A program made the translations under genes and the position numbers. From Candidatus Melainabacteria bacterium (GTDB lineage Bacteria; Cyanobacteriota; Vampirovibrionia; Obscuribacterales; Obscuribacteraceae), in NCBI GenBank assembly GCA_013288645.1, contig JABDBL010000011.1, positions 1-64,000 of the forward strand: DNA of 64,000 nucleotides. The letters run 5' to 3'. The first letter of the stretch is position 1. Each line of letters starts with the position of its first letter. Shown piece by piece: positions 54,491 to 62,915 of the stretch. The notes beneath the pieces are model-generated. The model ran no database searches. It saw only the letters and a program-made list of their open reading frames with translations, and was not told the origin of the DNA.

Positions 54491-55566
54491 GTGTTGCGGT
54501 AATTGGATTAGGAACTGCGGTTCCAGCTCACTCGATATCTCAAAACGAATCTTGTGATCATGCCAAAGTATATAGTTGCGCGAACGAGCGCCAGGGCAAG
54601 TTAATTGAAGAGCTTTATAGTCGCACTGAAATTGGCAAACGTTCTAGCGTCCTGCTAGCGGCAGAAAAGCAAGAGATTGGTGTTGAATTTTTTCCAATCC
54701 CTAGCGATCTTTATGACAAAGGACCAGGTACAGCTGAGCGCATGCGAACCTACAATTTGCACGCGGCTAATTTGTCTGCGCAGGCTTGTAGATTTGCTAT
54801 GCAAGACTCTGATATAAATATCGATAAGATTAGTCATTTGGTGACGGCTTCCTGTACTGGTTTCTCTGCGCCTGGATTTGATGTGCAGTTGATCGAATCG
54901 TTATCGATGAATCGGAATGTTTCTCGTACGCACATAGGATTCATGGGCTGTCACGGTGCAATGAACGCTTTGCGCGTGGCTGAAGGTTATTGTGGGTTAA
55001 ATAAACAGGCGACAATTCTGTTATGCGCGACTGAAATTTGTTCTGTTCATTTTCAATATGGATTGCAAAGAAATGATCTTATAGCTAATTCGCTTTTTGC
55101 TGATGGTTCAGCAGCATTAGTGCTGAATGGCACATCTGAAGGCAAAATTAAATATTTAGGTTCGCTGTCCTACGTTATACCGAATTCTCATGATGCCATC
55201 ACCTGGCAAATAAGCAATAATGGCTTCGTTATGACGCTTTCTTCGTATGTAAGAGCTCTAATTCAAAGGTATTTACCAGGATTTCTTGTTGGTTGGCTTA
55301 AGCAATATTCTTTAACTTTGAAAGATATTGCTAGTTGGGCGGTTCATCCGGGTGGTCCCCGAATAATTAATGCTGTTCAAACATGTTTATCTCTGCCGTC
55401 TTCTTCTCTGGAGATCTCCCGTCAAGTGTTAGCAGAGTACGGCAATATGTCATCGCCAACCGTGCTTTTTATACTGCAGCGGTTGCTTCAATCGGGGAAT
55501 GCTATGCCCTCTGTAATGCTTGGTTTTGGACCAGGACTGACGATAGAAGCTGCTCTTTTTGCTTAA
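54487..55566 (+). CDS. Type III polyketide synthase (chalcone/stilbene-synthase-like)
   Basis: A 359-residue thiolase-fold enzyme. The catalytic triad is complete: Cys155 in FMGCHGAMNAL, His287 in WAVHPGGPRII, Asn320 in AEYGNMSSPTVLF. VTASCTGFSAPGFD matches bacterial members. It condenses an acyl starter with malonyl-CoA units; bacterial relatives with long-chain starters make alkylresorcinols and alkylpyrones. The four-base ATGA overlap with the flavoprotein gene and the preceding methyltransferase suggest a pathway to methylated phenolic lipids or quinones, as in the Streptomyces srs genes. Confidence 0.93.
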   Translation: MSVAVIGLGTAVPAHSISQNESCDHAKVYSCANERQGKLIEELYSRTEIGKRSSVLLAAEKQEIGVEFFPIPSDLYDKGPGTAERMRTYNLHAANLSAQACRFAMQDSDINIDKISHLVTASCTGFSAPGFDVQLIESLSMNRNVSRTHIGFMGCHGAMNALRVAEGYCGLNKQATILLCATEICSVHFQYGLQRNDLIANSLFADGSAALVLNGTSEGKIKYLGSLSYVIPNSHDAITWQISNNGFVMTLSSYVRALIQRYLPGFLVGWLKQYSLTLKDIASWAVHPGGPRIINAVQTCLSLPSSSLEISRQVLAEYGNMSSPTVLFILQRLLQSGNAMPSVMLGFGPGLTIEAALFA

Positions 55567-55895
55567 AGTATTAACTTAGCGATTTCTTTTTTGAGACGCA
55601 ATATAGTCTTTTGTGCTCTATCGGCAACAAAAGGATTAATGTCTTTGGTAAGAAAATCTAAAATGCTTCTGTGGACATGATGATTTTCAGCAATCGCATA
55701 GCGTAAATCGGCACTTGCATCTTTAGCTAATTGCATGGAAGTAAAAGCGCTCGTGTTCTCATTATCTGCTACGGCTATGCGCACTTGCAAATTATGATGC
55801 ATGGAAAGACGATTGAGAACAGAAGCCGTAGTAAAGGCGTTGCTGGCAACGTATTTTGCTCCCATCAGCCCCAAAGTCCTGGTTAAAGTAGCCAT
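55563..55895 (-). CDS. LRV/HEAT-repeat-like small protein
   Basis: A 110-residue alpha-helical protein. LQVRIAVADNENTSAFTSMQ and then ASADLRYAIAENHHVHRSIL fit the leucine-rich-variant pattern (V-R-x-A-V-A-x-N-x-x-T). ATG 55895 is preferred because AGGTG lies seven bases upstream. A protein-binding role is likely but the partner is unknown. Its 3' end overlaps the last 4 bases of the type III PKS gene in a tail-to-tail manner. Confidence 0.7.
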   Translation of the reverse strand: MATLTRTLGLMGAKYVASNAFTTASVLNRLSMHHNLQVRIAVADNENTSAFTSMQLAKDASADLRYAIAENHHVHRSILDFLTKDINPFVADRAQKTILRLKKEIAKLIL

Positions 55896-56500
55896 AGTTA
55901 TCACCTATTTGTCTTAAATATGAGTTTCAGACTAGGTAGAAATAACCGTAGCTCTAACAGAGCCTCAAGTAGTGTGTTACGTGTTTTACACCCCATCTAT
56001 AGGCTGTATTATAAGCTACTATGCTTAACAAAGCTAATTAAACTGATTGAAATGCTATAAACAAGCCTTTAAATATTCGTCAATGGCTAAATCTAAAGCA
56101 AAACCTGCCACACTTTACTATCCTTTAGAATGAAGAGAGCAATTTGTCTGCACAGTTTGATAGATATGAGGGAAGAGAACCAACTAAAAAGTATCGCACT
56201 ATAGACGGTGGCACATTATCTTTTTGAAGGTTTTTAGCATTGAGTGCATAATTTATAGATAATGAATATAGAGAATCTCTGCATAGAAAATTAGATTATC
56301 AGACAGATAATTTTCTTCTTGGCTAGGGTATAGAGAGATGACGGGAGTTTCAAAGCTCTCACTTCTAGGTTTTCAGTGGCGTATTTATCAGCTCGAATTA
56401 TTAAAAACATTCTGCAAGCAACAAATAGTCTGATTTTTTTTAATCAAGAAGTTAGACTTCTATGCAATTTTTATCGAGCAACTTTTTAAGGGAGTGACTT
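55896..56500. other. Intergenic region upstream of the guanine-deaminase-like gene (about 600 bp)
   Basis: No gene, RNA or strong hairpin is recognised. A 16-codon frame at about 56083 is too short to support. Confidence 0.4.
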
Positions 56501-58030
56501 ATGAAGAGAAGAGCCAATAAAAACAAATTCTTAGTACTATTGAATTTGTTATTGTTCATTTGTTTTAGCAATGTGTATGTGCCTGCAATGAGCGCAGAAA
56601 GTCAGCTAAAAGGTATACGTGGTGCGTTTTTCGATTTTGTCGATGATCCGTGGAAGCATGTAGGGCACGATGAAGAAGCAGCTCGTTTTTATCAAGATGG
56701 ACTTCTTGTTCTAGATAATGGAATTATCAAGGCTTTCGGTTCTTATTCAGAAATTGCTCCAGAATATCCTGGTATTAAAGTCACCAATATTCCTGGTCGC
56801 TTGATTGTTCCCGGATTTGTTGATGGACATGTGCATTTTCCACAAACAAGAGTTCTTGGTGAATTCGGCTTGCAATTGCTTCCTTGGTTGCAAGAATGGA
56901 TTTTTCCCGAAGAAACGAAATATAAAGATCCAACATATGCTGCTGAAGGAATTAAACACTTCTTTGACAATATGTTAGCTAGTGGCACTACAACCGTACA
57001 AGATTTTGGTACTTCTTATCCTAGCGCTATAGAAGCTTACTTTGATGAAGCAAGCAAACGCAACATGCGTGTTATATGCGGTATAGCTGGTATCGACAGA
57101 AATGCACCGGCGGATTTCATTATTACTCCAGATCAATTTTATTCTGAGGGTAAACGATTGATACAAAAGTATCATCGTCATGGCAGAAATCTTTATGCCA
57201 TCACCCCACGCTTCGCTTATGGTGCTTCGCCTGAGTTATTGGCTAAGTGTCAGCAATTGCATAAAGAGTTTCCGGATTGCTGGATAAATACTCATGTATC
57301 TGAAAATCCTACCGAAACAAGAGGAGCGGCAGCTGAACACGGATGTCCTGATTATTTAGCCTGTTATGAAAAATATGATCTAGTAGGACCTAAATTTACA
57401 GCAGGTCATGGTGTTTGGCTCTCAGACAGTGAAATGGATCGTCTTTCTAAAGCGGGCGCTTCTATTTCGTTTTGTCCTAATTCCAACACTTTCCTCGGTA
57501 GCGGTCTTTTCCGTCTAGGAGCAGCTACGGATCCTAATCGTCGTGTTCGTCTCACTTTTGGTAGTGATATGGGCGGCGGAAATAGCTTTTCTATGCTAAA
57601 TGTATTAGATCAAGCTTACAAAGTAGGCATGTGTAATAACACAATGCTTGATGGCAGTGTCGATCCACGTTGGCACAATGAAGTTGAAGCTGAGCGCAAT
57701 AAGTTAAATACTTATCGTGCTTTCTATTCACTGACATTAGGTGGCGCACAAGGTCTATATTTAGATGATGTAATAGGCAACTTTACTCCTGGTAAAGAAG
57801 CTGATTTTGTTGTTCTAGATTGGAATGGTGGACCGCCTGCTCAAGCTTGGCATCAATCTCTCATTTGCGATAAACCAGCAACAAAAGAACAAGCAGCCCA
57901 ATTACTGTTTGGTGTAATGGCTGTTGGTGATGATCGCGCAGTTGATGAAACTTGGGTTATGGGACATCGCCTTTATAAACGCGGTCAACTAGCTAGTCTT
58001 GCTAATAAAGCAGCAGGAGACGGAAAATAA
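56501..58030 (+). CDS. Exported guanine-deaminase-like amidohydrolase
   Basis: 509 residues. Residues 10-32 form a signal peptide (FLVLLNLLLFICFSNVYVPA), which is absent from normal cytoplasmic GuaD. The rest is a full amidohydrolase: GFVDGHVHFPQ (His110, His112), ITPRFAYGASPELL, NTHVSENPTE (His265, Glu268), TAGHGVWLSD (His303) and LTFGSDMGGG (Asp356), all the zinc ligands and catalytic residues of guanine deaminase. It would convert guanine to xanthine, or act on a related amine, outside the cytoplasm. A good GGGAG site precedes the ATG. A 16-bp terminator-like hairpin follows the stop. Confidence 0.85.
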   Translation: MKRRANKNKFLVLLNLLLFICFSNVYVPAMSAESQLKGIRGAFFDFVDDPWKHVGHDEEAARFYQDGLLVLDNGIIKAFGSYSEIAPEYPGIKVTNIPGRLIVPGFVDGHVHFPQTRVLGEFGLQLLPWLQEWIFPEETKYKDPTYAAEGIKHFFDNMLASGTTTVQDFGTSYPSAIEAYFDEASKRNMRVICGIAGIDRNAPADFIITPDQFYSEGKRLIQKYHRHGRNLYAITPRFAYGASPELLAKCQQLHKEFPDCWINTHVSENPTETRGAAAEHGCPDYLACYEKYDLVGPKFTAGHGVWLSDSEMDRLSKAGASISFCPNSNTFLGSGLFRLGAATDPNRRVRLTFGSDMGGGNSFSMLNVLDQAYKVGMCNNTMLDGSVDPRWHNEVEAERNKLNTYRAFYSLTLGGAQGLYLDDVIGNFTPGKEADFVVLDWNGGPPAQAWHQSLICDKPATKEQAAQLLFGVMAVGDDRAVDETWVMGHRLYKRGQLASLANKAAGDGK

Positions 58031-58054
58031 AAACTAAAAAATAAGATGGTTGAA

Positions 58055-58092
58055 GTCGGCTTATTTACACTGATTTGTGTGAATAAGCCGAC
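58055..58092. terminator. Strong hairpin between the deaminase and flavoprotein genes
   Basis: GTCGGCTTATTTACAC (58055-58070) pairs with GTGTGAATAAGCCGAC (58077-58092) with one G-U pair. An A-rich stretch lies on the left, and AATTTATAA on the right. It probably terminates or attenuates transcription of the deaminase gene. Confidence 0.6.
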
Positions 58093-58139
58093 AATTTATA
58101 ATGACAATTAGCAGTTTAGTAAGGAGTCTTTAATAAGTT

Positions 58140-59666
58140 ATGGTTGATGAAAAGAAGAGTATAAATCGCCGTGCATTTTTATCCAAAGGTATTGTATTGG
58201 CCGGATCGTTGTCATTATTCTCGCGAGTGATTAGCGGTCCTGTCTTAGCTCAAACTGCTCATCAAGCTAAGCTAGACCTAAGTTCTTTGCAGGGCAAATT
58301 CCAAGGACAATTAATTGCACCCCAAGATCCCCAATTCAATCAAATTGCTTTTGATGGTTTGTGGAATGAGCTTCGTCCTGCCCGCATACCACAATTAATT
58401 GCTCGGGTTGTGGATGAAAATGATGTTTCTGCCGTTATTAAATATGCTCGGGCTAATAAACTTAAAGTAAGTGTGCGTGGTGGAGGACATAGTTGGTGTG
58501 CGATGTCTAATCGCGATGGTGGCATTCTTATTGATCTTGCTAATCTCAATAAAGTGATTTCAATTGATGCCAATAATTGTAAAGCTATTTTGCAGCCAAT
58601 TTTGAGCAACAGAGAGGTGCAAGCAGCTTTGAAACCATACGGACTCGCTTATCCCACGGGACATTGTCCTACTGTTAAAGTGAGCGGCTATTTACTTAGT
58701 GGAGGTATGTCCTGGAACCAAGGAGCTTGGGGACCGGGTGTTGGCAGTGTAGAAGCAGTGGAATTAGTGACCCCAGAAGGTGAAATCATTACAGCCAGTG
58801 CTGATCAAAATCAGGATTATTATTGGGCTGCTCGCGGTGCTGGGCCTGGCATGTTTGCAGTTGTTACACGGTATCACCTTAAATTGTATCCGTTGCCGAA
58901 AGCTATCGTAGCCAGTACTTACTACTATCCTTATGAAGACATTTCGGCTGTGTGTGATTGGCTGGGGCCTTTGGCGCGTACGCTGCCAAACAATCTTGAA
59001 TTGAGTGCGGGCGTTCTCGCTGCACCGCCTGAATTAGCTGAGCAATGTAAATCGAGCAACGGAAAAGTATTTATGGTATCGGCTGTTTTATTTGCTGACA
59101 GCCAAGAAGAAATACAGGCTGCTTTAAACCCACTTGATACTTGTCCTATTATTGGCAAGTGCTTATCTAAATCTGTTGCTAAACCAACAAACTTTGAATC
59201 CTTGTTTGATGCATCGGGTGCTTTGTGGCCACCAGGGCTACGTTGTAAGGTCGATGCATTATTCTATCGATCTAGCTTAACGGAGACATTTAATGTCATA
59301 AAAGATCATTTTCTCAAAGTTACATCGCCAGAAGCCTTAATTTTTATTTCGGTCTTTACTGGCAAAGATGGTTTGGCGCCCTTGCCTGATGCGGCTTTTT
59401 CAATGACAGCTAAATTATATGGTGGCCCTTGGACAATGTGGAAGGAGCCTTCAGCTGACGAGGAAAATAAGCAGTGGCATCAACAATGCGTAAAATTATT
59501 GCATCCATGTATTAGTGGACACTATATTTCAGAATCGGAAATAGTGGAACATCCAGACTATATCAAGGCTTCATATAAAGAAGCAAACAGAAAACGTTTG
59601 GCAGAACTTAGAACAAAATATGATCCAGAAGGGGTGTTCTTCAACTACTCCGAGGGATTGGGCTAA
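58140..59666 (+). CDS. Tat-exported berberine-bridge-type FAD oxidoreductase
   Basis: 508 residues. INRRAFLSKG and the hydrophobic stretch after it form a twin-arginine signal peptide, with cleavage near VLAQTA. The PCMH-type FAD domain contains VRGGGHSWC (His117) and PTGHCPTVKVSG (Cys176), the two positions that link FAD covalently in the bicovalent flavoproteins. The C-terminal YDPEGVFFNYSEG is the BBE motif. Members oxidise sugars, alcohols or phenols with oxygen. The substrate is unknown. AAGGAG is 13 bases before the ATG, rather far. Confidence 0.9.
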   Translation: MVDEKKSINRRAFLSKGIVLAGSLSLFSRVISGPVLAQTAHQAKLDLSSLQGKFQGQLIAPQDPQFNQIAFDGLWNELRPARIPQLIARVVDENDVSAVIKYARANKLKVSVRGGGHSWCAMSNRDGGILIDLANLNKVISIDANNCKAILQPILSNREVQAALKPYGLAYPTGHCPTVKVSGYLLSGGMSWNQGAWGPGVGSVEAVELVTPEGEIITASADQNQDYYWAARGAGPGMFAVVTRYHLKLYPLPKAIVASTYYYPYEDISAVCDWLGPLARTLPNNLELSAGVLAAPPELAEQCKSSNGKVFMVSAVLFADSQEEIQAALNPLDTCPIIGKCLSKSVAKPTNFESLFDASGALWPPGLRCKVDALFYRSSLTETFNVIKDHFLKVTSPEALIFISVFTGKDGLAPLPDAAFSMTAKLYGGPWTMWKEPSADEENKQWHQQCVKLLHPCISGHYISESEIVEHPDYIKASYKEANRKRLAELRTKYDPEGVFFNYSEGLG

Positions 59667-59963
59667 ATGCACCATATTTGGTGCTAGATTGTCAGAGTCA
59701 AGAGATACTCAATTGGTTTTTGAAAAATAAAGATAATAGTAAATTCAAGAAGAGAATTTACTTTAGATTGAGTTTAGTTTATATCTTTGGGGTATTATAA
59801 ACCCATTTTTATCATCATTATTCTGCACAATTCTTTTAGTTGTAATTATGTCGCCGACAAGCTGTCAAGATCCATCGATCATAAATTTATTGCAGCGAAC
59901 ATAAATGACTCCACTAATATGCGCGACAATAGCACAAGTTCTCATAATATAAGGAGAGAAACT
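59667..59963. other. Intergenic region upstream of the peroxiredoxin (297 bp)
   Basis: It carries repeat copy 4 and a possible promoter: TTGAGT at 59768-59773 and TATTAT at 59793-59798, spaced 19 bases. An open reading frame from 59787 runs into the peroxiredoxin, but the real start is at 59964. Confidence 0.4.
59671..59688 (+). repeat. Short palindromic repeat, copy 4 (ACCA-N4-TGGTGC)
   Basis: ACCATATTTGGTGCTAGA, directly after the flavoprotein stop. Its left arm extends to GCACCA, giving the most symmetric copy (GCACCA-N4-TGGTGC). Confidence 0.5.
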
Positions 59964-60440
59964 ATGCTTAAAGAAGGTCAAAAATTTCCTCAATTTAAAC
60001 TCAAGAATCAAGATGGCAAAGATGTCGGCTTGAAAGACTTCACTGGAAAATGGCTCGTAGTTTACTTCTATCCGAAAGATGATACTCCAGGATGCACCAT
60101 CCAAGGTAAGTCATTCACGGCTACTAAAGAAGAATTTGAAAAGGCAAACATTCAAGTATTAGGCGTTAGTCAAGATGATGTTGCATCTCACAAAGACTTC
60201 TGCGACAAGTTTGCTTTCAAAATTGATTTGTTAGCTGATACCGAAAAACATTTGCTCAAAGAAACAGGTATTGGTCAAAGCGAATACAAAGGCAATATGT
60301 ATTGGGATCGCACAACATTTGTTGTAAATCCGGAAAGCACCATTGTGAAAGTCTATCAAAAGGTAACTCCAGATGGACACGAACAAGTCCTACTAAAGGA
60401 TATAAAAGGACTGCAAAAAGCAGCTCATCCAGTTCATTAA
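59964..60440 (+). CDS. bcp: Thioredoxin-dependent peroxiredoxin (BCP/PrxQ type)
   Basis: A 158-residue peroxiredoxin. VVYFYPKDDTPGCTIQGKSF carries the peroxidatic cysteine (in PGCT) with its Thr and Pro. The resolving cysteine five residues on, common in E. coli BCP, is absent (GKSF instead); the only other cysteine is in HKDFCDKF. It may therefore be an atypical or 1-Cys form. AAGGAG lies nine bases before ATG 59964. It reduces hydroperoxides in the cytoplasm. Confidence 0.93.
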   Translation: MLKEGQKFPQFKLKNQDGKDVGLKDFTGKWLVVYFYPKDDTPGCTIQGKSFTATKEEFEKANIQVLGVSQDDVASHKDFCDKFAFKIDLLADTEKHLLKETGIGQSEYKGNMYWDRTTFVVNPESTIVKVYQKVTPDGHEQVLLKDIKGLQKAAHPVH

Positions 60441-60507
60441 AGTCCTGAATCAATAGATAGAATTCACTGAGGCATGGTTGCAATACACTTAGAGAGATCG
60501 TTAGTAG

Positions 60508-61095
60508 ATGAATCAGCCATTGCCTCAGATCTATTTAGCTCGCCATGGTGAAACGGCTTGGTCAGTTTCCGGACAACATACCGGGCTGACAGATATTCCT
60601 CTTACTAAAAATGGAGAGGAAAATGCTAAACGTTTAGGCGAACGGCTTCGAAGTATTACTTTCGAAGCTGTTTATTCTAGTCCTCTGATACGAGCAAAAC
60701 AGACTTGTGAGCTAGCTGGCTTTGGCTCTGTAGTTCAAATAGATCCAGACTTAGTCGAATGGGATTATGGAAACTATGAAGGACGCACGGTTATAGAAAT
60801 ACATAAAGAACGTCCAGATTGGAATATTTTTCGTGATGGATGCCCGGCAGGAGAATCAATAAGCGATATAAGCATGCGAGCAGATCGGTTAGTTTCTCGT
60901 CTGAAGGAAATTGATAAGGGTAATGTGCTTTTATTTTCGCATGGACACATGTTACGCATCCTTGCTGTTCGTTGGTTGGCATTACGTGCTCAAGATGGGC
61001 GTTTATTTACTTTGGCTCCGACTTCATTAAGCATCTTGGGTTACGATCATAATTTGAATGAGCCTGCTATTCGTCTTTGGAATCAGACTTGCTGA
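60508..61095 (+). CDS. Histidine phosphatase family protein (phosphoglycerate-mutase-like)
   Basis: A 195-residue protein. IYLARHGETAWSVSGQHTGL holds the RHG motif with the phospho-acceptor histidine; VYSSPLIRAKQTCELA, VEWDYGNYEG and LFSHGHMLRILAVRWL complete the active site. The G-Q-H-T-G segment fits a broad-specificity phosphatase (acid phosphatase/fructose-bisphosphatase-like) better than a mutase, and the length is close to that of CobC/GpmB relatives. No pathway gene is adjacent. Confidence 0.9.
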   Translation: MNQPLPQIYLARHGETAWSVSGQHTGLTDIPLTKNGEENAKRLGERLRSITFEAVYSSPLIRAKQTCELAGFGSVVQIDPDLVEWDYGNYEGRTVIEIHKERPDWNIFRDGCPAGESISDISMRADRLVSRLKEIDKGNVLLFSHGHMLRILAVRWLALRAQDGRLFTLAPTSLSILGYDHNLNEPAIRLWNQTC

Positions 61096-61261
61096 TTATT
61101 TCAAACGGGTACACAGCTTCAAGAAATTTTCAGGCAAAGAAAACTGATTAAATATGTGCGATCAGCTACAGATTCATAGAATTTTCACAAAAGGCAAATA
61201 TAATCGGACACTGCCTCGACTTTAACATCATCTGTATTGCAAATCGGGAGTAGCAATTGAT

Positions 61262-61594
61262 ATGCCATTTGACTCGGTTGAAGATGCTGCTGTGTATTTT
61301 GTGCTTGAACATTGGGAGCGTGAACATATAACTTGGCAGCAGCGTCCACCTGTGTATTCTTTGTGGACAGACAGTCACTATGAATGGGCAGTTGCGGCTC
61401 TAAAAAATAATCCCAGGCTTTTAATATTGCTTACTGCACTGTTTAGTTTGGAATCTTTTGATTATGCAATGTCGGAAGATAATAAACTAAAAGAAAGGTG
61501 GCAAACTTTTTGCAGACAAGTCTGCCATGCTAGTCCTGCAGGAATGGAAATATGGCAAGGGTACGTTGAAAGATTTCTAAAAAGCTGGCCTTAA
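61262..61594 (+). CDS. Small conserved-looking protein, unknown function
   Basis: 110 residues, soluble and mostly helical, rich in Trp (WEREHITWQQRP, LWTDSHYEWA). There is no signal peptide and no motif that I recognise. GGGAG is 12 bases before the ATG, rather far. It precedes the TPR gene by 44 bases on the same strand and might be co-transcribed. Composition and codon use do not differ from neighbours. Confidence 0.6.
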   Translation: MPFDSVEDAAVYFVLEHWEREHITWQQRPPVYSLWTDSHYEWAVAALKNNPRLLILLTALFSLESFDYAMSEDNKLKERWQTFCRQVCHASPAGMEIWQGYVERFLKSWP

Positions 61595-61638
61595 TCAAAG
61601 CCAGAAAGGAAGCAACGAAACAAATAAGGAGAACTTTC

Positions 61639-62778
61639 ATGGCTAATAAATTACTAATATTGAGCAGCATAATATTCATAGGCTTCGGTGCTGGAGCTAA
61701 AGTAGGAGAAGCAAGTGACGGCGAACGGTCGGCAGGTACAGGCATTGCACCTATGGGTGATGCATTTGGAACGGGCGGTCCGTGGCGCAGGTTTCATATC
61801 GAGACTATTCCACAATTGGGTTTGCCGCAGGCAAAGAAGCTAATTGAGCTTGAGCTGGAGAGGCGAACAAATAAAAGTCTTGGGACTGATGGTGACTCTG
61901 TTAATTTGATCAGTGCTTTAGGACAGTTTGCTGCGTATTCTGGGGACGCAAAGAACGCTATTGATTATCTTTCAAAGTCAACCGCCCAAAGAGAAAAAAA
62001 TAGTGATACTAAAAGCAGTGCTTATTTTTACGATCTGGCTGGACTGGCAGAAGCGCATTTAGCGGCTGGTGATTACAATGCGGCTATAGAAAAATTCAAG
62101 TTGTTAATGCCATTAATGTCGAAAACTAATGGCGAAATGAATGTTTATTGGCTCGACTTAGCGCAAGCATATGCAGATGCGGGGCAAACACAAAAAGCCG
62201 AGGAATTATGTGACCAGGTATTAGCAGCAGCATGTATCCAGAAGCCACAGGATCCTGCTTTGGATAGTGAAACGATGTATATTGGAGAATGGTATTTGCA
62301 GCGTCACAAGTATGAAAAAGCGGAGCAGCTTTTTCGTAAAATCATTGCTAGTCGCGATTCAGAATGGACAAAAGAGCAGACCGAAATGGACCTTCTCAAA
62401 TGTTTTATTGAACAGCGAAAAATAAAAGAAGCATCCCTCTTTATGCATAAACGTCCAATCATTATTAAGCTTTATCCGAATAGTAAGATTATTTCTTTCC
62501 GCAGCAGTCCTTATCTGGAGGCATTGCCGGGATCTTGCTACCGCATACCGAATACTAAAGTGCCAGGGTTAGAACAATACGGGGCTGGTTTGAAGGCATT
62601 GGAATTAAATAACATACAGGAAGCCGAAAGGGATTTTAAAGAGGCGACTAGATTGCCGGATTCTCGCTACAAAGACTTAGCCTTAGTAGGGCTTGCCAAA
62701 TGTTACCAACTAGAAGGAAACGATGAGGCCATGATAAACTCGCTTGCAGATTCTATGGTGCTTGACAATAATTGGTGA
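61639..62778 (+). CDS. Exported TPR protein
   Basis: A 379-residue protein with a signal peptide (LLILSSIIFIGFGAGAKVGE). A short Gly-rich region follows, and then helical pairs of TPR type: LISALGQFAAYSGDAKNAID, DLAGLAEAHLAAGDYNAAIE, WLDLAQAYADAGQTQKAEEL and, near the end, GLKALELNNIQEAERDFKEA. These suggest a periplasmic or surface scaffold. AAGGAG precedes the ATG at normal distance. No enzyme motif is present. Confidence 0.82.
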   Translation: MANKLLILSSIIFIGFGAGAKVGEASDGERSAGTGIAPMGDAFGTGGPWRRFHIETIPQLGLPQAKKLIELELERRTNKSLGTDGDSVNLISALGQFAAYSGDAKNAIDYLSKSTAQREKNSDTKSSAYFYDLAGLAEAHLAAGDYNAAIEKFKLLMPLMSKTNGEMNVYWLDLAQAYADAGQTQKAEELCDQVLAAACIQKPQDPALDSETMYIGEWYLQRHKYEKAEQLFRKIIASRDSEWTKEQTEMDLLKCFIEQRKIKEASLFMHKRPIIIKLYPNSKIISFRSSPYLEALPGSCYRIPNTKVPGLEQYGAGLKALELNNIQEAERDFKEATRLPDSRYKDLALVGLAKCYQLEGNDEAMINSLADSMVLDNNW

Positions 62779-62915
62779 TGCACCTTATTGATTTTTAAAA
62801 ACGATTGGCAATTTCAGTCAATAGTTTGTGGCAGGCTGCAGATCGATAAAAACTGTTTGGTAACTCAATGATCGATATCTTCAAGGGATATAATATCTCT
62901 GTCGTGGAGATGGGT

